Positions 1 to 4,057 of a DNA stretch of 12,363 bases are shown piece by piece. The translations under genes and the position numbers were made by a program. The notes below the pieces were generated by a model that had not been told where the DNA came from, ran no database searches, and was given only the letters and a program-made list of their open reading frames with translations. Within the stretch, counting starts at the first letter, position 1. Every line of letters begins with the position of its first letter. Source of the DNA: Parcubacteria group bacterium. Lineage in GTDB: Bacteria > Patescibacteriota > Minisyncoccia > UBA6257 > JACRHY01. The stretch spans positions 1 to 12,363 of the forward strand of contig JACRHY010000010.1 in the NCBI GenBank assembly GCA_016215765.1, read 5' to 3'.

Positions 1-59
1 AAGTTAGCAGCCCCTTATTCAACTGGTACCGTCAAACGTGCCTCGCTACTACTCAGCAC

Positions 60-212
60 TATAAATTTCCAATTTCTAATTTTCCCTGCCTGCCGGCAGG
101 CAGGAATTTTCAATCAATGACTAAATTTTCAATTTTTAAACACGACGTAAGCGGGTTTGAAAATTCATTCATTGAAAATTCAATGAAAATTGTAAATTAA
201 TAATTGTAAATT
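60..212. repeat. A/T-rich insertion at the tip of 16S helix h17 (V3), repeat copy A
   Basis: E. coli h17 is a 61-nt hairpin. Here its base is kept as a perfect 9-bp stem (36-44 with 228-236) and a distal GCAC/GTGC pairing (56-59 with 213-216), but about 150 bases of very A/T-rich sequence fill the loop. The insert has AATTTCTAATTTTC-type units on the left and ATTGAAAATTCAATGAAAATTG on the right, so it can fold back on itself. Bases 170-192 are identical to 680-702 and 1436-1458. A GC palindrome sits inside at 85-104. It contains no open reading frame and no visible self-splicing intron core. It may stay in the rRNA as an expansion or be cut out like an intervening sequence; the sequence does not decide. 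Confidence 0.85.
85..104. repeat. 20-bp perfect GC palindrome nested in the h17 insertion
   Basis: CCTGCCTGCCGGCAGGCAGG equals its own reverse complement and is embedded in almost pure A/T sequence. AATTTT lies on both sides (78-83 and 105-110), which could be a short target duplication but is also simply part of the surrounding repeat. Related TCCGCC...GGCGGA palindromes lie inside prfA and ssb. Confidence 0.9.
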
Positions 213-612
213 GTGCCGAACAATAGTGAGGCACGTCTTCTTCCCAGTTAAAAGCAGTTTACAACCCGAGGGCCTTCATCCTGCACGCGGCGTCGCTCCA
301 TCAGGCTTTCGCCCATTGTGGAATATTCTCGACTGCTGCCACCCGTAGGTGTACGCACCGTGTCTCAGTTGCGTCGTTGGGGAACGGGCTCTCACCCCCC
401 CTACCGGTCGTAGCCTTGGTAGGCCGTTACCCTACCAACTAGCTGATCGGACCTAGGCCGCTCGCGAAGCACCTTACGGTTTTACTCCGACGCTCTTACG
501 AAGCCGGAGCCCATTTGGAATTACCCCGCCTTTCGGCGAGCTATGCCAAACTTCGCGGTACGTTGCCAAGGTGTTACTAACTCGTTCGCCACTCACCACT
601 GCATAGCAGTGG

Positions 613-722
613 AATTTCTAATTTTCAATTTCTAATTTCTAATGAATTTCTAATGAGTTAATTGTTTTGAAAATTAAAACATTGAAAATTCAATGAAAAT
701 TGAAAATTGGTCATTGAAAATT
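613..722. repeat. A/T-rich insertion at the tip of 16S helix h6 (V1), repeat copy B
   Basis: The insertion is bracketed by two 17-base segments, 596-612 and 723-739. Each is a perfect 7-bp hairpin by itself, and the two can also pair with each other at 14 of 17 positions, extending h6. Between them lie 110 A/T-rich bases made of AATTTCTAATTTTC units on the left and TTGAAAATT units on the right. Bases 680-722 match 1436-1478 (between rpmE and prfA) at 41 of 43 positions, and bases 680-702 also match 170-192 exactly. There is no coding potential. Its position on a helix tip and its inverted-repeat form resemble the intervening sequences of other bacterial rRNAs that RNase III removes; that it is excised here is inference. 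Confidence 0.85.
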
Positions 723-810
723 CCAGTGCTACGCACTGGTGCGTTCGACTTGCATGCCTTATCCACGCCGCCAGCGTTCATCCTGGACCAGAATCAAATC
801 CTCAAATTAA

Positions 811-857
811 GAATAATCACCATCGCGCAAAAATGAATTCGCGCGTTAGCGATTATT
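811..857 (-). other. Stem-loop in the pre-16S leader next to the mature 5' end
   Basis: GAATAATC (811-818) and GATTATTC (850-857) form an 8-bp stem, with further GCGCG-type pairing inside. It lies directly 5' of the mature 16S end on the transcript and could take part in processing. The classical long processing stem would need sequence 3' of the 16S gene, outside the window. Confidence 0.5.
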
Positions 858-960
858 CGTGAATAGTTGGGACAATTAAAAAAAACAAATCTAATTCAAT
901 CTATTTTGTTATCAAAGTTCATCGTCAATCTCTCAAAAGAATCTCTTAAATTCTTAAATC

Positions 961-990
961 AAGAATAGATCAAGAATAGATTAAGAATCC
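961..990. repeat. Three short tandem repeats in the rRNA leader
   Basis: AAGAATAGATC (961-971), AAGAATAGATT (972-982) and AAGAATCC (983-990) follow one another with an 11-base period. They lie in the A/T-rich pre-16S leader, about 30-60 bases downstream of the predicted transcription start. No function is evident. Confidence 0.7.
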
Positions 991-1024
991 TTCGCCCGCT
1001 AATCCAAAATTAACGGTAATAGCC

Positions 1025-1053
1025 ATTTTAAGCGCGCCCCCTCCCCTTGTCAA
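1025..1053 (-). promoter_or_regulatory. Promoter of the rRNA operon
   Basis: On the minus strand TTGACA (1048-1053), a 17-base G-rich spacer and TAAAAT (1025-1030) form a near-consensus sigma-70-type promoter. The predicted start near 1018 gives a leader of about 210 bases before the mature 16S end. It is the best promoter-like match in the 16S-rpmE gap, as expected for rRNA. Confidence 0.8.
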
Positions 1054-1075
1054 GCCCGCTTGGCCATGCTAATAT
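1047..1075 (+). promoter_or_regulatory. Divergent promoter of rpmE-prfA, sharing its -35 with the rRNA promoter
   Basis: TTGTCA (1047-1052), a 17-base spacer and TAATAT (1070-1075) on the plus strand. The -35 hexamer overlaps the rRNA -35 (1048-1053) by five bases within the near-palindrome CTTGTCAAG. The start would fall near 1082, leaving only about 14 bases before the rpmE ATG. Confidence 0.7.
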
Positions 1076-1095
1076 TTCCGGACAATTATGAAAAT

Positions 1096-1347
1096 ATGAA
1101 AAAGAACATTCATCCGCAATATCACGACAATGCGACTATCACCTGCACCTGCGGACAGGTTTTTAAAGTCGGGGGCGCCGTTGTCAAGACGGAGGTGGAA
1201 ATCTGCAGTCATTGCCACCCGTTTTACACCGGCGAGAAAAAACTGATTGACACCGCCGGACGGGTGGAAAAATTCAAAGCAAGGACACAAAAGAAAAAAG
1301 AAGCCCCAAAGAAGAAAGCGAGGATTAGAATAAAAAAGAAGTCCTGA
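1096..1347 (+). CDS. rpmE: 50S ribosomal protein bL31, zinc-binding type
   Basis: An 83-residue protein of the large ribosomal subunit, beginning MKKNIHPQYHDN. The opening, the CTCG and CSHCHPFYTG motifs and the GRVEKF segment are typical of bL31. Four cysteines (17, 19, 37, 40 from this start) form the zinc-binding version of the family. The core ends near residue 63; a Lys/Arg-rich tail of about 20 residues follows, probably binding rRNA. The start chosen is the ATG at 1096, because that is where bL31 similarity begins; an upstream in-frame TTG at 1060 would add 12 unrelated residues and lies before the predicted transcription start. There is no Shine-Dalgarno sequence and the predicted leader is only about 14 bases. 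It probably heads an operon with prfA, the order known from many bacteria (rpmE-prfA-prmC). It ends in UGA, so UGA is a stop codon here. Confidence 0.95.
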   Translation: MKKNIHPQYHDNATITCTCGQVFKVGGAVVKTEVEICSHCHPFYTGEKKLIDTAGRVEKFKARTQKKKEAPKKKARIRIKKKS

Positions 1348-1485
1348 CTCTTTTAATTCTTAATTTTCAATTCTTAATTCTCAATTTTCAATTAATAAAC
1401 CAATACTTCAATTTTCAAACGTTTGAAAATTAAGTCATTGAAAATTCAATGAAAATTGGGAATTGGTCATTGAAAATTAATTTTA
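1348..1485. repeat. A/T-rich intergenic repeat between rpmE and prfA, copy C
   Basis: This whole gap consists of the A/T-rich repeat found inside the 16S gene: AATTTTCAATTCTTAA-type units on the left, then GTTTGAAAATT and ATTGAAAATTCAATG-type units on the right, in the same orientation as copies A and B. The stretch 1436-1478 matches 680-722 at 41 of 43 positions. The conserved part ends 7 bases before the prfA start codon. The opposite polarity of the two halves allows a long hairpin, which might act on rpmE-prfA read-through. Confidence 0.85.
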
Positions 1486-2262
1486 ATGAATAAAGCTATC
1501 CTTGAAATCCGCGCCGGAACCGGCGGCGACGAAGCCGCCATCTTCGCCGGCGATCTGGCGAGAATGTACCAGAAATACGCCCAAAAAAGAGGGTGGAAAT
1601 TTTCCATCCTTGATTACAATCAAACCACCCTTGAGGGCTATAAAACGCTGATCGCGAAAATAGAAGGTTCTTCGGCCGGCTCAGGACAAGTCCTTCGTCC
1701 GCCAACTGGCGGACCGGGACAAGCGAGCGTTTATGACGACCTCAAACAGGAATCGGGCGTCCATCGCGTCCAGCGCGTGCCTAAAACGGAAAAATCCGGC
1801 AGGGTCCACACCTCCACCGCGTCGGTGGTGATTCTCCCCGAAGTGGAAGCGAAAGAAATTCAAATCAATCCTTCCGACCTGGAAATTTCCTTCTTCCGCT
1901 CTTCCGGTCCGGGCGGGCAAAACGTCAATAAAGTGGAGACCGCCGTCCGAATCCTTCACAAACCGTCCGGCGTCGTCGTCGCTTCCCAGACGGAGCGTTC
2001 GCAAACGGCCAACCGCGAGGTCGCGATGTCCGTTTTAAGATCAAAGATATTTGAGGCGCGCCGCGTTGAAGAAGAAACGAAACTTCGGGGGCTCCGTCAG
2101 GAACAAATCGGGACCGGCGAACGGGCGGAAAAAATAAGGACTTACAATTTTCCCGACGATCGCATAACCGATCACCGATTCAACGTAAAAGCGCACAACA
2201 TTGAAAAAGTTCTTGACGGCAATCTGGACATCCTTTTGGAAAAAATGAAGAAACGGGAATAA
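1486..2262 (+). CDS. prfA: Peptide chain release factor 1, lacking the N-terminal domain
   Basis: A class I release factor that would read UAA/UAG in the ribosomal A site and trigger peptide release. The GGQ catalytic loop is at residues 143-145 within SGPGGQNVNK, and the codon-reading tripeptide is P-K-T at 99-101 (the PxT form of RF1, not the SPF of RF2). The protein begins directly with the domain-2 sequence AILEIRAGTGGDEAAIFAGDL. It has 258 residues against about 360 in E. coli, so the roughly 105-residue domain 1 is missing. An in-frame stop at 1471 and the repeat upstream leave no room for it. Residues 62-80 are a Gly/Pro/Ser-rich insertion where related proteins have a few residues; the DNA there contains a palindrome (1697-1714). 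No Shine-Dalgarno is visible. The methyltransferase gene prmC, often next to prfA, is absent. It may be a naturally shortened RF1 or a gene truncated by the repeat; intact catalytic motifs favour the first. Confidence 0.88.
   Translation: MNKAILEIRAGTGGDEAAIFAGDLARMYQKYAQKRGWKFSILDYNQTTLEGYKTLIAKIEGSSAGSGQVLRPPTGGPGQASVYDDLKQESGVHRVQRVPKTEKSGRVHTSTASVVILPEVEAKEIQINPSDLEISFFRSSGPGGQNVNKVETAVRILHKPSGVVVASQTERSQTANREVAMSVLRSKIFEARRVEEETKLRGLRQEQIGTGERAEKIRTYNFPDDRITDHRFNVKAHNIEKVLDGNLDILLEKMKKRE
1697..1714. repeat. Palindrome inside prfA coding sequence
   Basis: GTCCGCC and GGCGGAC flank AACT, a 7-bp inverted repeat carried in frame within the extra segment of RF1 (about residues 71-77). A smaller GGAC/GTCC hairpin lies just before it (1684-1693). 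Its ends, TCCGCC...GGCGGA, match those of the ssb palindrome. Confidence 0.75.
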
Positions 2263-2270
2263 GAGATGAG

Positions 2271-2834
2271 TCAGGCGTTGTTCGCGTCTATTGGCTCGTT
2301 TTTTTCGTTTCCGCCAAACGAAGACAACAGCCGTTTGGCGGCGAAGAAACTGACCGCGGCCACGGCCGCTCCGACGACAATATCCGACGGCCAATGGGCG
2401 CCGGCAAAAACTCTCGCCAAACCGACAATCGCCGCGCCTCCCAAAAAATACCGGCCCCGCTTCCGATCAATGGAAAAAACGGCCAGCGCCAGGGCGAAAT
2501 AAAAAGCGGCGTGTCCGGAAGGAAAAGAAGAGGTCGGCGAGTGGTCAATAAGAGCGACGACGGAACTGTCGGCCAGAAACGGCCGCGGCCGATAATAAAA
2601 AAACCTGATCGTTTCGGTTAAAATTCCCCGAGACAACAAAACGGAAAGAGCCGCCAGAGAAAAAAACCGCCAGCGGGCCTTAAAGCCGCGCTCTTTAAAT
2701 ATCAAAAAAACCGCTCCGAGAACCAGAAGATACGGGAAATATTCGGAAAAAAACGCCGCCAGCCAGCCGACAAGCGCGCTTTTTTCCGACCAGCCGTTAA
2801 ACAAATGAACGATGAAGGAATCCCAATTGGCCAT
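2271..2834 (-). CDS. PAP2-family membrane phosphatase, possibly undecaprenyl-diphosphatase-like
   Basis: A 187-residue integral membrane protein with several hydrophobic segments and all three PAP2 motifs: R77-x6-R84-P85 (Arg where the family usually has Lys), PSGH at 105-108, and R141-x5-H147-x3-D151. H108 and H147 are the expected nucleophile and proton-transfer histidines. Family members remove phosphate from lipid phosphates such as undecaprenyl diphosphate (BcrC type), phosphatidylglycerol phosphate or phosphatidic acid; the substrate cannot be read from the sequence. Its ATG lies one base beyond the rpsR stop codon (TAA-A-ATG), so translation is probably coupled. This is where rplI usually follows rpsR in other bacteria. 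The gene ends 8 bases from the end of prfA, which converges on it, and no terminator is visible between them. Confidence 0.88.
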   Translation of the reverse strand: MANWDSFIVHLFNGWSEKSALVGWLAAFFSEYFPYLLVLGAVFLIFKERGFKARWRFFSLAALSVLLSRGILTETIRFFYYRPRPFLADSSVVALIDHSPTSSFPSGHAAFYFALALAVFSIDRKRGRYFLGGAAIVGLARVFAGAHWPSDIVVGAAVAAVSFFAAKRLLSSFGGNEKNEPIDANNA

Positions 2835-2835
2835 T

Positions 2836-3042
2836 TTAGCGATGGACGAAAGGCAGCAGTCCCATAAATCTGGCGCGCTTTATGGCGCGGGCCAGGGTCC
2901 GCTGATGTTTGGCGCAGACGCCGGTATAGCGCGGCTTGACGATTTTCGCCTGCGCGGAAGTAAACCGCCCCAACAATTCGGCGTCTTTGTAATCAATCTC
3001 TTCCATATTTTGCGAACATAAAAAGCACTGCTTGTTTCTCAT
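2836..3042 (-). CDS. rpsR: 30S ribosomal protein bS18, zinc-ligand form
   Basis: A 68-residue small-subunit protein that binds next to bS6 on the platform. IDYKD (16-20), the KIVKPRYTG segment (33-41) and the basic RTLARAIKRARFMGLLPF end are typical of bS18. Cys6, Cys9, Cys43 and His46 (CxxC...CxxH) form a likely zinc site, as in the C+ version of this family. The gene lies 27 bases after ssb; the gap is U-rich with no Shine-Dalgarno sequence. It is in the classical rpsF-ssb-rpsR order. Confidence 0.96.
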   Translation of the reverse strand: MRNKQCFLCSQNMEEIDYKDAELLGRFTSAQAKIVKPRYTGVCAKHQRTLARAIKRARFMGLLPFVHR

Positions 3043-3069
3043 TGAAATGAATAAATAAATGAATTGAAA

Positions 3070-3531
3070 TTAAAAAGGCAAATCTTCCGGTTTTATCTCT
3101 TCATCAAGATTAATGGCGGGAATTTCATCCGGAGCGGATTCGGCCGCTTTTTCGTTTCCCCTTTTCGCGGCGACGGCGCTTCCTCCGCCTCCGCCGGCGG
3201 AGGCGGAACGCGGGCCGAGCTGCAGCCGCTCGCTGATGATTTCGGTCGTTTTTCTTTTTTGTCCCTGCTGATCTTCCCACGCTCTCGTCTGCAAACGTCC
3301 TTCCACTAGCAACATTGAGCCCTTCGTCAGAAACTGGCTGGCGATCTCCGCCTGCCTTCCCCAAACGACGACATTGTGAAATTCCGTTTCTTCTTTGCGA
3401 TTCCCGCCCTTATCCGTCCAGACGCGATTAGTGGCCACCGACAGAGTCGCGACCGAATGACCGGCGGGAGTCGTCCGCAACTGGGGATCAACGGTTAATC
3501 TTCCCAAAATGAAAACTTTATTCAGATTCAT
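3070..3531 (-). CDS. ssb: Single-stranded DNA-binding protein
   Basis: A 153-residue SSB that coats single-stranded DNA in replication and repair. Residues 1-107 form the OB-fold: MNLNKVFILGRLTVDPQLR at the start, then EFHNVVVWGRQAE and LLVEGRL, with Trp38, Trp57 and Trp85 close to the DNA-stacking tryptophans of E. coli SSB. Residues 108-140 are a disordered linker rich in Gly, Ala and Ser. The end, KPEDLPF, is the acidic tip that recruits partner proteins (E. coli ends DDDIPF). The linker's SASAGGGG is encoded by a perfect 24-bp palindrome. A TATAAT box lies 8 bases before the ATG, which would give an almost leaderless mRNA; the gene may also be read from the rpsF promoter, 48 bases beyond the rpsF end. 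Confidence 0.96.
   Translation of the reverse strand: MNLNKVFILGRLTVDPQLRTTPAGHSVATLSVATNRVWTDKGGNRKEETEFHNVVVWGRQAEIASQFLTKGSMLLVEGRLQTRAWEDQQGQKRKTTEIISERLQLGPRSASAGGGGGSAVAAKRGNEKAAESAPDEIPAINLDEEIKPEDLPF
3184..3207. repeat. 24-bp perfect palindrome inside ssb
   Basis: The stretch runs TCCGCCTCCGCC then GGCGGAGGCGGA and equals its own reverse complement. It occupies exactly eight codons in frame (residues 109-116, SASAGGGG) of the SSB linker. Linker sequence is tolerant of insertions. Alternating Ser/Ala and Gly codons could also give such a palindrome by chance. Confidence 0.85.
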
Positions 3532-3539
3532 TGTTTGTA

Positions 3540-3545
3540 ATTATA
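3540..3545 (-). promoter_or_regulatory. -10 box of a probable leaderless ssb promoter
   Basis: TATAAT on the minus strand lies 8 bases before the ssb ATG, so the start would be within about 2 bases of the start codon. No good -35 is found at 16-18 bases; a TTGACA further up (3570-3575) is 24 bases away, too far for normal spacing. Confidence 0.4.
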
Positions 3546-3578
3546 AATTGTCTGACGCCGATTACCGAATGTCAAATG

Positions 3579-4013
3579 TTATTTCAATATCTCTTCCAAC
3601 GTTTTTTCCAGCTCTTCGTTGCTTAAAGAACCGGCGGCCGGCATGGCGGGCGCGGTTGCCGGCGACGGAACAGCGGTCTTGCTTTTTAAAGACGGCCTTC
3701 TTTCCGTTCTCTCCCCCTCTCCTTTAACAATCGGCGGGGTGACGATTAAAAATCTCAAAACGGCGTTTTGGAGCCGCAGATCGCCGCTGATCGCCTCAAT
3801 CGTTTCCGGAGAAGAGCTGAAATAAGCGACGCCGAAAAAAGCGTAATTTTCTTTTTTAATCGGATAAGCCAGCCGCGTCTTGACCGCCGGAACAACCTTG
3901 ACGTCCTGTCCGCCGTTTTTTTCAATTATTTTTTTCACCGTTAAATCGTCCGATTCGGAGCGGATCAAAAAAGAGATTTCGTATTTTTTTCGGATTATTT
4001 CCTCGTTGTTCAT
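3579..4013 (-). CDS. rpsF: 30S ribosomal protein bS6 with C-terminal extension
   Basis: A 144-residue small-subunit protein, partner of bS18. Residues 10-93 form the bS6 fold: YEISFLIRSE strand, helix with VKKIIEKNGG, then RLAYPIKKENYAFFGVAYF and LRLQNAVLRFLIV. A further 50 residues follow: a charged segment, a Pro/Ala-rich linker (113-128) and a short acidic helix ending EELEKTLEEILK. E. coli bS6 also carries a charged tail, but the linker plus helix is different. It is first in the rpsF-ssb-rpsR-PAP2 cluster, 44 bases after rpoC, with its own promoter and no Shine-Dalgarno. Confidence 0.94.
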   Translation of the reverse strand: MNNEEIIRKKYEISFLIRSESDDLTVKKIIEKNGGQDVKVVPAVKTRLAYPIKKENYAFFGVAYFSSSPETIEAISGDLRLQNAVLRFLIVTPPIVKGEGERTERRPSLKSKTAVPSPATAPAMPAAGSLSNEELEKTLEEILK

Positions 4014-4028
4014 TTTTGCGATGGATTT

Positions 4029-4057
4029 ATATTAGCGGAAGCGGCCCCTTCGGTCAA
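4029..4057 (-). promoter_or_regulatory. Promoter of the rpsF-ssb-rpsR cluster
   Basis: On the minus strand TTGACC (4052-4057), a 17-base spacer and TAATAT (4029-4034). The -35 directly abuts the rpoC stop codon (4058-4060). The start is predicted near 4022, giving a leader of only about 9 bases before the rpsF ATG. Confidence 0.7.

Larger units (their letters stand above)
1..809 (-). rRNA. rrs: 16S ribosomal RNA, 5' part (about E. coli 1-513), partial at the left edge
   Basis: Read on the minus strand, the region follows 16S rRNA from its 5' end (near 809) through AACGCTGGCGGCGT and GCAAGTCGAACG to about E. coli position 513 at base 1. Positions 335-352 are the exact reverse complement of the 338 region in its EUB338-III form (ACACCTACGGGTGGCAGC on the RNA strand), in which U340/A349 of the usual form have both changed and still pair. 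The 5' end is placed by aligning GGATTTGATTCTGGTCCAG (783-801) to E. coli 9-27, so an error of a few bases is possible. The gene is interrupted by A/T-rich insertions at 60-212 (h17) and 613-722 (h6), both of which cap intact helices. Paired changes in helix h1 indicate a functional gene rather than a decayed copy. The rest of the gene and operon lies left of the window. Confidence 0.97.

Noticed and set aside
60..722. Group I or group II self-splicing introns in the 16S gene
   Set aside because: The inserts are only 110-153 bases, lack the conserved intron cores and a homing-endonuclease frame, and sit in variable hairpin loops rather than conserved sites.
895..935. boxA antitermination site in the rRNA leader (TGAACTTTGATAAC on the minus strand)
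   Set aside because: Only a partial match to known boxA sequences, without an accompanying boxB hairpin.
961..990. CRISPR-like or origin iteron array
   Set aside because: Only three 11-base units with no spacers and no DnaA box pattern; it lies in the rRNA leader.
1060..1095. Longer rpmE starting at TTG 1060
   Set aside because: The 12 extra residues are not bL31-like and the codon lies upstream of the predicted transcription start near 1082.
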